Source: Trochalopteron elliotii (Eukaryota > Chordata > Aves > Passeriformes > Leiothrichidae). Taken from it: DNA of 64,000 nt. The stretch covers positions 1,182,783-1,246,782 of the forward strand of contig JANPWX010000026.1 of NCBI GenBank assembly GCA_024734555.1, given 5' to 3'. A program made the translations under genes and the position numbers. The notes under the pieces are model-generated. The model ran no database searches. It was given only the letters and a program-made list of their open reading frames with translations, and was not told the DNA's origin. Shown piece after piece: positions 13,001 to 26,919 of the stretch (positions are counted from its first letter, which is position 1; the number at the start of each line of letters is the position of its first letter).

Positions 13001-14919
13001 AATTTTAGTTAACAGAGTTATTTCAAAGTTTTGTTTCCTTTCTCGTGAATGTTCATTGTAACTGAATCATATAAATACGGTGAAATTCTGGAGCAGACAT
13101 ATTAAATGTGCATTTTAGTGTTGTTTTCATGTTGTCAGTTAGGTCAGATTTCATCTATAGTTAATTATATTAATGTGGACATGGAGGGGAGACTACTGGA
13201 GGGCAAATGTATTTTTTGTTCAATCCTGGTAAGGACAAACTGCCCTCAGCTACAGATAGTTCTTGTTTATTTAAATAGCTGCAACATTCATTGGTCCTTT
13301 TGTTTACTGATTGAGCTGTGCTTCAATCCAGCTATTCCAAACTCCTCGTGAATCTTTATTCTCTGCAGTTTGATAATTTCATATTTCCTGTCAGTGTTTG
13401 TACTGCTGTGTATACTCCTCTCCATCACACCAGAGTGCCTCCATGTCCTGCGTTCAGGAGCTTGTGGTTTCCTGCATGTCATGCACTTTCCCATGTCACA
13501 TCTCTTGCTGATATGCACTCTAGTAATCTTCCCATCTAGGAAGACTGCTGAAATGCTTCTTCCCCTGTCCCTAATTACCTTCTCTCTTTACATTTTTATA
13601 GTTTATGACTTGGTTTCCTTCTGTAGTCCTTTATAATTCTTTTGTTACTTCAAATCCAATTAGAGGCAAAAAACTCAAACCTGTCTATTCCAGTCTTTGC
13701 CATTTTCATGGTGATCTTGTGGAACAATCTCCAGGTGGGTTGAGTTTAAAACAGTTGAGTTATTGAAGAATCTCTTTCACTGGGTAAAAAAGATGGGATC
13801 CATCTCTGTTGTATACAGCACTTCAATGCAGAGAGTTTTGTGGGTGTAAAGGGATAAAATCATAACATTAACCAGAATACTTAATGGAAAGTGATTCTCT
13901 AAATTATCATGGCTGTTTGAATTAACAGCAGACATATCATGGTTCAGCATTCATCCAAGGAGTTCAATAACACAAAGGTTTCAATGATTTTGTTGGTAAC
14001 TACTCTTTTGCCAAACCTCAGTATTTTCTTGAATAACAAAAGAGAGAAGTAAGGGTGGTGGATGTATATATCACAGCAAATATGGAGAATTTAATCTTTT
14101 ATTTAGCAGTTCACATGTTTTTAAAAAGAGTTGTATCTTAAGTGGCCATTTTGCTTTCTCTAGGATGTTTTTTCTAAAACGTACTCTTAACCATTTACTA
14201 TGGAAGTGCCAACAGCTGTTGTTTCTTCTTACATTTAGTTACATTTAGTAGTGTTTTATTTTAGAAGACAAACATTAAAAACATGAAAACCAAAATATTT
14301 ATCTTTTCTAGTGTGTGCAAATGACACAGCTACACAATGGTACACTAGGCGTCAATTTACAAATTTTGTAAAATATTTACAGTACCAAGCTATTCACCTG
14401 AGTTCTAAGCTGGGAGATTGTCTGTTTCTGGTTTCATAACATAAAGTGGTTGAATTCCCATCAGTTCAAATACTGCCATGATGGTAAACATTAATCCTCT
14501 GGGATATTGAGGAGTCAGCTGTGACAAGTTTGCTTAATGAGGGAGGAAAGAGACCACCTCACTAACAGTATAACCTCCACAAACTAGCACTTGCATATAT
14601 CAATGATGCTAAAACCACCCTGAGATTGATGCTGAAGTCTTGGGAGAAAAATAGATCAATACACACAACTCAAATCCATTAAACAAAGCTCCTCTGAGAT
14701 ATGTGAACTATAGTACCCTCATTTTGTTCTTAATTCTGAAATATTAAAGAAATTATGAGACCGTGTGAACTTAAAAGAAAGGTTTAAAATTGCCATTTCT
14801 CATTTCGTTATAATTCATTGAAATTGGGGTCGCTAAGGCATCTGGGTGTCATGCTTTATATAAATAAATAAATATACTGAAAATGGTAAGATCAAATTAG
14901 AGCATGAATTTAGATAAGT

Positions 14920-15840
14920 GTCCTTGCTGGATCTGCATTTCAGGTGTTTTGACCTTTTGGAAATGGCCCTGGCATGATCAGGCCACTTGTGTACAGGTTC
15001 ACATGAGCCACTGCAAATCTTTAGGGCCAGTTCCAAAGAAGCCCTAGTTCTGGAAAAGCCCTGGGCAAATGGATCTTGCTTGCATCCTCTGACAGAGGGG
15101 GGATAGGCTGCCTGGGCTGCTGATCTTACCCAGCAGCACCAGGTAGTGCAAGTGGTGGGAGGACAGAGAGAGCAAGAGTGAAAGGCAGGGAAAGTCTGGC
15201 CCTTGTGCTGACTGCTCACCATGGTGGTGCCTGTACGTACCTGCCTTGGAGCCACCTGACACGTTTGTGATGTCTGCACAGAGTAAGTGCAGAAGTACAG
15301 GAGTTCAAAGGCCTGCACTCCACCTTCTGCTTATGCAGGGTGATGGTTTTACATTTTAAATCAGGAAAAGAGCAAGGGAGAGATGGACAGGAGTCAGCAG
15401 AAGGCAGGATACATCTGGCATGATGGGGCATTTTAGTGCAATTGTTTTAAAAAATATTTCTCATCCTGTGTGCTGCAGCACATGAGCTGTCAGTAGCATT
15501 GCTGGCTGTTCCAAAATGACTTGCCCGCCTGTTTTGGTGGGTGAAGGATGAAGAGCATGTGCCTGCACAGTGAGTGGCTGTAGCCACATAATGTGGCAGC
15601 TGACACAGAGAACAGATTGGTACGCAGATGTATGAGCTGTTGGCTGCCGAACAAGCAGTGCTGCACTTTGCTGTTGCAAGCCCCAAGCCTGCTGTACATA
15701 GTTAAGGTGACCTAACAACTCTGGTTCAGAGTGTGGCTGCCACTTCTGGAAAAAACTGGAAGGTGACAGCATGAAGTGTGCAGTGCTCAAAAGCTGTCAG
15801 GAAGTCGTGGGGGTGAGAGCTGCCCCCACGACACTGTGAT
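14920..15840. other. GC-richer block of unknown nature
   Basis: About 0.9 kb is visibly richer in G and C than the DNA on both sides but poor in CpG. It contains a 161-codon minus-strand ORF (15318-14833) and several overlapping ones, none with a recognisable domain. It could be an old, unrecognised transposable element or a regulatory segment. I do not call a gene. Confidence 0.45.
15804..15832. repeat. GC-rich inverted repeat, 10-bp arms
   Basis: GTCGTGGGGG (15804-15813) and CCCCCACGAC (15823-15832) flank a 9-base loop. It lies at the end of a GC-richer block and could form a stable hairpin. Confidence 0.9.
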
Positions 15841-15888
15841 CTGCTTTCCACGTTGCATTTTGACAAGGAGAAACATTGCTAGATATGG

Positions 15889-15923
15889 ATTCATAAGAAA
15901 ATATGCATTCATAAGAAAATATG
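15889..15923. repeat. 18-bp tandem duplication
   Basis: The unit attcataagaaaatatgc is followed directly by a second copy that lacks only the final base. This is a recent-looking slippage or small duplication. Confidence 0.9.
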
Positions 15924-18900
15924 ATACTGAGCCTACTTTGTAAGAACCCCTTTTTTGGTGTAAAAATGACTGTCGTAAGGTTTTTGAAGGCAGGCTGTGT
16001 GTGAAGATCTGGGGAACTAAGGGCAGAGTAGAGGCAGGCTGATGGGAAAAGACATGCTTTTAGCTAAAACTTCTGCTATGCATTCAAAGTTAATGCAATA
16101 TAATAGCCTCGACGCAAGGAAATACTTTGTTTGCTGCTACCTTTCTACTACAAAACCATAAGGGTAGATAAAAGCATCTTAAGAAATGGTGGCAGTGTAT
16201 TCTTTCATAGCTGGTTATTTGTGTCCATCATTATATGCAATGAAATCCTCAAAGTCACAGGCAAGGAAACATGGTTTATATTTGTTACTGTGTCTGTATT
16301 ATAAATCTATTAATAACGCTGAATATGGTGATGTAGCTTATGGTCTTTTTCTTATGCCCACAAAATAGACAATTAATTTTATTAATTTTTTTTTTAGGTT
16401 AATAATATGTAAAAGACTGACATTTCCTGAGAGCATACAGTACTACTCCTTGATATGTTTAAACTGACCTTTTAAATAATGCCAGGTTAATATCTGATAT
16501 ATCTTTTCTTTTAAAGGCGGGAGGAATGCAGTGATTGTGCCAGTATTTAAGATTTCATTTATTATACTTTGTAGGGGTGTGAAATTGGTCAGATCAGTTT
16601 ATTGAGGTGGAATGTTTACATTTTTAAATAAATTATATCTCTCTTCTTAGTGCCAAATATCCTGGCTAGTCACCATTTATCGACATAGAACATAGCATAC
16701 CAGCTGAGGAATTCTAGAAAAGAAAGAAGAGCTTTGAAAATGGCAAAGTTCCCAATTTTAAATATGTATACATTTTAAAATAGTGCATTCTTGTAACTGA
16801 GTATATGTTTTAACTCTTTGTATAAACTCTGGCGAAGTCTGGTTAAATTAATTAATTCTTTTAGCACACTATAAGTACTCATTATCACATTTGGCACTGG
16901 TTGTGTAAAATATGATATCTTTTCAGTCTTCTTTGTGAAGATTACAGCATGGGGTCAGGTAAAGTGTAGTGCTTATTGTGCATTTCTTTAACTTTCTTAG
17001 TAGCAACCTCTTTCCTAGTCCAACGAGAAAAAGTTAGGCAAAGAACAAAATTTATATTATCCATGAACTGCTGAGAAGATTTAGAAATCATAATAACTTT
17101 AAGAGGAAACACTCACTATGGCATTGTAGAATATATTAATCATTATTAGATATTCATAAGTAAGGTGTCAAAACTGGGATTTAGTTTGTTTTCCATGAGA
17201 TATTGGACTTGCAAGGGTGAAAAGCACTAGCAGGAGAAAAGGGAGATACAGGTTTGCATTACATTTTCTCAAGAATTGTCTCGAACTTGGCAGTGACTAT
17301 CTGATCATCAGGATGATGGTGGAAGCTCTGTGAACTTTTCATGTAGCTTTCTTTGCCTTAGAAAAAAGAAAACAAAAACCAACTTCCCTGAAAATTATTT
17401 AAGGGTCCCAATTCCCTTACCTAAATAAGCAAGTGAGATTTCCTAAGGTATTCCTTCTGTCAGCTCAGAAGCTATAGCTCTTCTAGCAGTGCTTCTCATC
17501 CAAGAGTTTTAAGGTATCAGCTTGACACAGAATAAAAGAATCCTCTTACGGATCATAATTTATAAAAAATTTCAGAAGTAACTGAAATAGAAAGAAATCA
17601 ATAGTGAGAAAACTGAAGAGTACATCAGATTCATGAATGCTCTGGAAATGGGCTAAAAACTGAAATGACAGAGCCTTCTGAGAATCAGAAAGGAAAGTCT
17701 AAATTTGATACTGACAAAATTACTGTACAGTGAGAAAGAAGGAACAACCATTATCTGTTCAACATCCTTCATTCTATTCCTTCTCAGCTCATGAGGAAAA
17801 TCTAAGGAGGACAAAAACCACATAAGACTCCTGTAACACAGATCAATTTGATGCTAAAATAGTGCATTAAGCTCATTCAAAATTAGTAACTTAATGTACA
17901 TTGAGGAAAGAAACTCAGCACTCTACTTGTGTGCAATGTGGGGGGAACCCACCCCCTAATTATTTACATTATTTACATATATGTGATACTTAAAAAAAAA
18001 GTGGATATTTTAAATTCTAAAAAGGCAAATAATAACTGTATAGACACTGCATACTTTTAGGATTTTAGGTGGCATCTGTCCAAAAAGCTTACTTTTAAAA
18101 TTTGTGTTGTAAGTGTTCATCCAAGTATCAGGCAATGAAGTCAGAAACTGAGCATGTAATAATTTTCTCCTCTTCTGTACAAGTACAAAGCATAAGCCTT
18201 TCAAGGTCAAACAATTTTCCAAACTATAAGAACTCTATTCTTTTACACCACATGAGACTAAAATATATTCAGTTTGTGGGAGGGTGGTGGAATGTGGCTG
18301 CTCTTACAACGTTTTGTGAAATGACTGTTTTCCAACCAAATTTTCATTGTACAGAGAGGTATTCCAGAAGTGCACAAAGGGGACAAAGTTCAACCATGCA
18401 TAGCTAGTCTTAGCATGCACAAATGCTAGACTAATCTGATTTTGACCTTGAAGGTCAACAATTAAGTATTTTTAAAAAAATTCAACCAACACAAAGAGAT
18501 GTTTTCTTTGAGATTAAAAATCAAGATTCTGATTTTTCATATTTCTTTTTTTTTCTTTTTTTTTTAATGGACTATTCTAGTAACAGTTATACTGAGAACT
18601 AACACAGAATCAGTGAAAGAAAATGCCATACCATAATGTACTTGAATCCTCAGTGTTCTGAAACAGTCTTTTTTTTTGTGTTTCCTGTCAGTAAACTAGA
18701 TTAGTAGTAATAATCCCATAGCAAAGGTCCACCGGAATATCTGATTAGCCTTTCTGTTGTGGTGGAAGTGTGAGGGGAATTCAAGAAGGAAATTTCACTG
18801 TGTCATTTTCTATCCTCACTACAATATCCTGTTACTGAACAGGTGTAGAAGAACAAGCCTCAAGTTATTTATGTAAAGTATCACTCTGTAATAGAGCTTG

Positions 18901-20379
18901 TTTTCTGTGTTTCAAATAATTCTCTGCTTAATGTATTCTGTGCAAGCTCTCCTAAGAGAGATACTTCTACTATGTATATTAGAAAAGCTGGAGCACCAAA
19001 GAAAGGTAATTGAAGTGGAAACTGTTGGAATAAGTAATGATAAATGAGATTAAATATTAAGTTTGATTAATAGGGAGACCCAGAATGAGATTGGGTTTGG
19101 TGGAACAAAAGGTAAGTGATGTTGAAGTAATATGGTGTATTAATGTCGAGCTTTTGTTTGAATTACAAGTGTGAAAGCAAGGCAGGCTGGTAAAAATCCG
19201 CTGGAATGAGGATGAAACAGACCTTTAAGTGGTTTTACCAAGTTTTACCAAGGTAGAGTAGTCCCCAAAGAAAGGTAGCAGACTTAAGTAGGATCTGTTG
19301 CTGAGACTGTGAATAGAGGTAAGAGTAGAGTCCATTTACTACATTTAACATCTCCACAGGAATTAATTCTATTCAGTCTCTCTGCCTTCAGGTAACTGTG
19401 AAGACTGCTGCTATGTGAAGAATGATAGGAATCAAACCCACAGTTCGTGTAACAGTATTGCCAGGAGCATGACTGTGAATGATACAGGATAATAAGTGAT
19501 CCCCAATTTGTTCACATTTTATGCTCAGATGATTTTCCATAGAAAAGAAAATGTCAGGCAGGACTTGAAAATTTGGTGCACAATCTGGGCTTCTAGGGCA
19601 CACTTATGATGTTTTGTATTCCTATATGTCTTGATTCTTATCAGGGGTTTCTACATTGGCAGGGTAAGTGAAATAAAAGTAAAGTAGAAAGGGGAAAAAA
19701 GACCCCACTCATCCATGAAAGTGGCTCACCTCTGTCCCATAATGCAGGACTAAATGATATAGACTAAGTAGACTGAGTTGGGAGTATCTTGAAGTGATGA
19801 AGATCAGTTTGCTGTGTTGTTTGTTTAACATGATGGTTTCAACAAAAATGCTGAATATCAATAATAGATATTGCATATCTCTAACAGGTTCTGAAACTCC
19901 TTATGTCATGCACATATGTACATCCATTAGGAACCATATAAGGTACCTGTCATGCCATAAGTATCTATAAATCTCTGAGTATGATTATTATAAGCTTTTG
20001 GGTTGTGAATAGTGCTTCGCAAGAGACCACATTTAAAGTAACAAGTTGATGAAGATGCGATTGATAATTTTTTTCTTTCTTCTGAGAAAAAGTATTGCAC
20101 TTTTCACCACCTATTTTCTCTTATGTTCTGTCTTTTCTTGGACTTTTCCTGGTTGTTTCCTCAGTGACTCCCTCATATGAGTGTTGAATAGTGATAAAAA
20201 AATTCTCAGTTCAGCACAACCAAGTTGATACTGCTGCCCCAAATACTACTACCATTTCTTCTCTTTGCTGTTGTGCCAGATGGGTTGTCCTGTATCTACT
20301 ATATTTACTCCACAGTTGGATTATCAGTATTGTAAACCTTTATTATATCACTTATGTTAAAGTAATATTGCACCTCTGA

Positions 20380-20544
<165 letters not shown>

Positions 20545-21698
20545 TGAATTACTCTCTAATTGTTGTTCTTTTCCTTCCATGATTCAGGGATAAATTGCAC
20601 TTCAGACTTGTCTTTTTTGTGTTTATTGGAGTAACGTTCAGAAATTAAATTTTTCAAAGAGAATGAGACCAGGTCTGTTTTAGCTTCAGAAACTAGAGAT
20701 TAGTTATTTCAACAGAAACTCAGAGGGAGAGCCAGGAGAGGCTCTCTCTTAAAGCAACCATCAGCATGTGCTTAAGGCAATGACTTGTCCCAGTCCTCAG
20801 TGAATTTCAGTCCAAACAACAAACAGGGAAACTGCCCATCAAAGAAGAATAGTGTCAAAGTTAACTGATGGATAGAAACTTGTTTACAAGAGGTAGATGT
20901 TCCCAGTGTTCGCTGAATTTAGGAGTTTTGGACCAAAGCATAGTGCAGATGTTTTCTGAGTTACATGGTTCCCATATTCAAATGCTATGTGCCATTCAAA
21001 TTTTACCTGCCTGATGCTCGTTTGTAATGAATCCAGGACTCCCAAAACAGTTCTCAACTAACAAATCCAGTCCTTCTTCTGGTAGCTAAAAGGGAGACTT
21101 CTGTGGTGTTTCTGTAAAACAAAGAAAAGGACTGTGATATTTCCATGGGCTGTCTAAAGTTAGCATAGATCTGATCAACTTAATTCCTTCTTGGCATGGT
21201 AGTCGTGGGAGCAACATCTGAGGTGCCTTAAGACCTGCAGTCAGGCCAACAGAGATGATAACAAAATTTTACCCTTCTGAATTTTTGTGCTGCAAGTAAA
21301 AGATCTGAATTATAGCCAGAAATTCTGAATGTTAGTTTCTATTAATGTTTCAAGATACTGCTACTTTTATTCCTCAATACTTTTTGTAAAGTATGAAAAA
21401 TATTTCTTTTTGGTCCTTGGTTTAATAAAAAGACCCAACATTGTGTGATTCTGTCTCAGCATATAAGGGGGAACTGGCAACATGAACTCTCAAACAAGTA
21501 AAACACTTGCCTATTAGCTAATCACTGCACACTATGTAGATTAAATACAAGAAATTTCTTAACAGATGGAAAATAAAATCTTAAAATTATACAATTATGC
21601 ACCCTCTATGGAATGCTCTCAATCAGAATAAAGACTGAATCAGGTCACAGTCAAGGAAATAAATAACTGTGTCAGCACACAGGTTTTTATGCTGAGTA

Positions 21699-21781
21699 TG
21701 TCCTGGTTTAGGGCGAATTTGGGAGGAAATCTCCGAGTGGGGTTCCTCTGAANCAGAACACAGAACAGACGATTTGGGGAT
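21699..21781 (+). mobile_element. Truncated LTR head of an endogenous retrovirus
   Basis: The fragment starts tgtcctggtttagggcgaat and continues tgggaggaaatctccg to about gatttgggga, which resembles the 5' start of a common songbird ERV LTR. After ~80 bases the similarity stops, so it is truncated or recombined. It includes an undetermined base at 21753. Confidence 0.55.
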
Positions 21782-22930
21782 ACATAGTCACCCTAGGACA
21801 GAGTATTATTCAAAACTTTGTCTCATCACTTTATTTCCATTTGACAGCTGTAAGCAAACTAAAATAAAATAGCACAAGAAAAGTACTTTGAAATCTAGAA
21901 GCAAGAGAGATACTAGCAGTGAAATGATGGAATGAATCATGTGAGAGAGAAATCACAGGTGTAAAAAAACCCCAACACAAAACCATGAAGACTGAGAACA
22001 ATGAAGGACAAAATATGGGGTATCATTAGCATTATTTCTGAGGTTAGATGGTCTCTGATTTTAATGAATGTGTGTGGAAGTATCCATATGTTGGTGTTTC
22101 TTAATTATACTTTTTATGTACTGATAACTCTCGTATAACTCTTGGAATAGGCTGTCATAAACTTTTCAAGTTTAATATTGGGGGAATCACACATGGATAT
22201 ATGCAAATAACATAAAAATAATTAAAATTGATATAAAACATTATATTGAAAGATATTGTGTATTTTTTCTTAGGCAATATGTATAGATAAAATTGTTTTA
22301 GTATAGTTCAGCTTTTGGTATTAGGGACATGTTTCTATTAAAAAAACCTAGGAATGTAAAACTTTTCTAAAGTTGAATTTTAAAACCAACTCTGGCACAG
22401 AACGCATATTCAAAATGTAAATAATGTGGTAAAAGAAACTTTCTGCTTCAATCAAACACTTAATAAATCAAGTGCTTAGATTAAGTTTTGCTGATAGAAT
22501 ACTTATTACAAATAGATGGCAATGAATATATGCAGATATCTTTGCTTTGATCAGGCAATATGTATGCAAGTTTGTGTGCAAAGATAAAAAAAAAGATTTC
22601 TCACTCTATTAAAGCAGAATTTATCTGACTTGGACAATAGTCCAACCAGAGCAACTTTGAATTTCAACCCACAGGAAAAAACAATCCTGTTGGTACTTAG
22701 GTATTATCTTAAAATAATGATTGTGTTTGTGGTGGAAACAGGCATTCATATCATAAAGGTTGTGTTGTTTTAAAAGGGATTATGAATGAATTCATCGTGT
22801 CATGCGTAGAAATTACAAGTAGGAATTTAGTCTGTATATGCAGTAATCTGAAAGCATAAGAATAGCATTTCTATGGAAAAAACTTTATAAATAGGGAAAA
22901 AAAATGCGTAAGAAAACATTATTTTACTTT

Positions 22931-23093
22931 GAGCACTGGAACTGATTGTCCAGAGAGCTTGTTGTGTCTTCATCTTTGCAGATATTTAAAAACTGCCAGA
23001 CATGATCCAGGACAGCCTGTTGCAGGTGACCGTGCTTGAGCAGGGAGATGTGACAGGGTGACTTCCAAAGGTTCTAACATTCTTTGATTCTGT
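22931..23093 (+). mobile_element. CR1 LINE 3' end (different subfamily), sense
   Basis: The fragment runs from gagcactggaactgattgtcc through gacagcctgttgcaggtgac and cttgagcagggagatgtgac to a final ttctttgattctgt. This order matches CR1 3' ends of the subfamily whose C-terminal coding part is followed by the cctgcttgagcaggg segment. It is diverged from the copy at 6541 and 5'-truncated. It lies in the gene's orientation within the FSTL5 intron. Confidence 0.82.
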
Positions 23094-26000
23094 ACTTCAC
23101 TATGATACACCATTAATTGTAGTAATGTTCATTATCATGGCCATTATAATGGTAATGAAGATCAAGTGTTTGACTGCTTTGTTTATATATGAAATCTTCA
23201 GACACAGGAGGAGATGAGTTCTCTTGAACCAGGACTGAGAAAGATTATTACAAAACACTCCTCAAAGTTGTTTTCAGTACTCTTCCCTTGTTTAACTGCC
23301 ATGGCTTACATTTATGTGGTTATGCTGAAAAGTACTAGGCTGTGTCTGAACAGCATGTGAATTTCTTGTTAAGCCAGGTAATCCTTGGTTTTTCATTTGT
23401 CAAAACACTGGAGAAGTTTGTAAGGTACTTTCCATTTGGGAGTCTTCTTGCATTGCCGCTGAAGTATTGTGAGCAATTTGTTAATACCTAGGTTCCCACC
23501 TGATATTATGTGGAAATATTTTTAGCATCCTAATGAATTTTCTTCTTGTAATTTGCATGCCTCTGACAGAGACCAATGTTTATGCAATGCCTTCAGTGAA
23601 AGAGTGTATGCTCTGAGATTTCCAGGTATAAACAGGCAGGCGGCAGAATGGCAACAGTTGGCTGCCGAGTCTCTGTCAGATGCTAAGAAATATGGAATAT
23701 AGCCTGTACATCCATATGTACACTGCAGAGCATGCCAGCTCTGCGTATTTAACACATGCACGCACGGCCCTCCTTGACAAGCCAGGTGGTTCATGTGGTT
23801 TAGGAGGGAATAATACTGGTGACAGCACCTTGTTAATGATCTTATCACGGGTGGGGAGCAGTTCAGTTTTAGTCTCAAGGGAGAGTCGGTGAAGATGTAA
23901 CAGTCCTTGTCCCCTGAACTCCTTTTACTTAGGCCCAGTGCTGAACTTTTGAGGTTAGGATGATCACGTTCCCAATAGTCAGGACTAACCCCTCACTGAG
24001 AGCAGGCACTGCCCTGACAGCATGGGTGGGTGTGGGCTTGGTGGAAAAGAGAGGGGAAAATCCAGGGAAGCCAGAGTTCAGCCTCAGCCTTAGCCTTAGC
24101 CTGTGCAGGATGCTCCATCAGAAGAGAGCTTCTGTTGTCCAGCTGAGCAGGAGCGTATGGAGGATACAGCAAAGGGGGTGTGCCAGCTTTCACTGGCTTC
24201 TGCTGATCTGTTGATTCAAACATCTTTCCAGCCTTGTCCTCATTTCATCTTGTTTTACCAAAGGGCTAAAGGGAAGTAACTCAGCTGTGCAATCCTCACT
24301 CTTGTCTGTGATATTTCTCCAGGCTAAAATATTTCTTTTAGCTTCCTGTAAAAAACCTGCCTTTCTCCCTTTTTCCTCTCTCCTTCCCTTTGTACTGTTG
24401 CTCTTGGCTGGTAAATTCATCAGTTCAACCCTGATTCACATTAAATTAGGGCTCAGGACTAGGTCAGTTTAGAGGGCTTAGGTTACATTAGAATTAGATC
24501 AGCTTTAGAAGTGTTTAAGCAATAAGGACTTTGAATTAAACAAAGCAAGAGGAGAGTGTAAGCTTCTCTCCCAGGTTATTAAAAGCAAATTTGAATGCAT
24601 AAGCAAATAGCACAGAAAAGACACATAAACTTTTAGGTTTTTTGCTCAAATCTTATAAAATGTTCTCTCTCTGCTGAGAGCACTGAAATGCCTGTAAAGT
24701 ATAGACAGGTGAGTGTTCAATGATTTTACTGTCATTTAGGGTGTCATGGCCAAGAAAGAAATGCACAGAAAATAGTATTCCAGGATTCAAAAATAGCCTG
24801 TTCTTTCCCTGTGTTGTCTGGTCTCCAAACAACCTGAGATTTATAGTTCACAGTGTCTCTCTGGAAAATCTGTTTGCTTGCAGGATCTAAGAAGTCATAA
24901 AATTTGATCCTCTAAAATCCTCTGTCCTAGAGAGAAAGGGGAAAAAAAAAATCTATTGAAGATGAGCAGTGAATCCTGAGGACTAAGAGCTTTTCCTCTC
25001 ATGTCAGTGCTGTTCTCAGCTTTAAAGTAACATGAGAGTTTTCTTGCTTCTGAGGTTCCATGAGCACAGTATATATGTCCTATGCAAATTCCAGGATTAG
25101 AAATAGCAAGACTCAGTTTTAATTTTTTTCCCCCTTGATCACTTGCATTAAAAGGTGTAGGTATTTTTTTTTAAATCCTTTACAATCACTGTGCATTAAT
25201 AAGCTAACATCAATTAAACATTTTATTTTTGCTATCTCTCACTACATGCTCAAAGCATCTTTTAAGTCTTAGGAAAGTTGCTTCTGAAATCTCCCTGTAA
25301 AATTTCTCCTGTAATTCTTCTTCCAACTAGTCAGTCACTGGGGGTGGAGTCTCAAAATCTGGAATTAAGGCAAGGCTGGTTCCTCCCTTCAGGATGCCTG
25401 CTGATACTTATTAGCAATGACTTCTATAAACTTGTAGTCAAATCAAGAGGAGGGAGCAAAGGTGCATCTTAACTACTCTAATGAACCTTTTGCAGTATCT
25501 ATCTTATTTTTCTTGTTACTGAACATCATCACTGTGGAAAAGATTAATCTCAACCAAATATTTTGAGGGATGATGAGATTCATGTGTACTATCTACCTTT
25601 TGATTCACACTGTTTTTTTTAATTTCACATGCCAGGTTGGTAACAAAGAATATAATATAACATGCTGATATGCAGAAGCAGTGTAATTATCTTCTCCAGT
25701 AGTCGTCTTGTCCTTCTCACTTTGAATCCTAGGAGCAGGATTTCCAGTTACCCTCTGTATAGATAAGAAATGGTTTTTTACCTTTCTGGTATTTGGGATT
25801 CACTGCAAACACAATCTGTATCAGCTATCATTTCAGATACTTGACTAGCATGTTTTTTCATATTCTATTATGATGGCAAATTGTCATCACAATTTGCAAT
25901 TGCAGTAATAGCAAAACAAAGCCAGGAGAGATTTTTTTCACATATTACTTGAGGTGTTTTTCTCCTGTTTAAATTTCTGCAGTCTCGATTTCTAAGATCA

Positions 26001-26919
26001 TGAAAGAGGCCAAATACTTGAAGTATGTGTTTATGAAATCTGACTCTTTTCCATAGCTTCCTTGTTGCCTCTTAATCTTCAGGTCCTCAAGACTACTCTG
26101 TAATTTAATACCATCTCTTTATTATTTTTTTCTATCAGGCAAATGCTTTATTTTAGTCTTTTCGATTGCTTCTTTTTATCAATCATTTTCCCCATGGATT
26201 TAATACCTTTATTTATTACCTAGAAGATGTAGAATTTTATTGTCTACATTAACCTTTATTATCTTGGTTTGTTAAAATCAAAGTCGTCTCCTGTAGCATA
26301 GACAATGCTTATAATGCAGATAAATAATATGCAAAGATCAATATAAAATTATATTAAAAAATATGGTATATAACAGTTTTGTTGGTATGTAGATAAACTG
26401 GACTGTACCCTGGATTCTTTTTTTTTTGACTAAATAATGATCAACTTAGTTTGTGGTTTATTTTTCACCTCTTATTCTGGCTATCTATTTAAATTCTGTT
26501 TTTAAATGAAAATAATTATGTAGTTCAAGCATTGGCTTTTGTGTTGGGTTAGCATTGTCATTACAATTCAGGACGGCTCATGTAACGACACGTAGAACTC
26601 CGATTTCTTCACAGGGCTTATAGCAAAGTTCATTGAAAGACAGATTTTTTTATACAGTGTTTCAGTACAGTGAATAGGATTGGTCCTTTAGGGCACCACC
26701 TTTATGTAAACATCTCTACCAGTAAACAAGTTGGAAAAACACCAGGTGTCAGGAGGAGGCTATCTAAAGAGATTGTTTATAGGGATTGTTTTGGGTTCCT
26801 CCTCATGATTTCTCAGGCCAGACTGAGAGAGTTTTGTCCTTGCCTTTCCCACAGGCTTCAAGGCACTGCCTGGAGCCTAAGAATCCATGTTCTGACCACT
26901 GTCAGTTCCCACATAGCAT

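Noticed and set aside
14833..15318. 161-codon minus-strand ORF
   Set aside because: Cys/Ser-rich chance translation in a GC-richer block; overlapping ORFs in other frames look equally plausible, and no domain is visible.
23522..23878. 118-codon minus-strand ORF
   Set aside because: No recognisable family, no promoter or splice support; consistent with chance.
24085..24106. Repeated cttagc units resembling telomere-like repeat
   Set aside because: Only about three imperfect hexamers; the order does not make a TTAGGG array.
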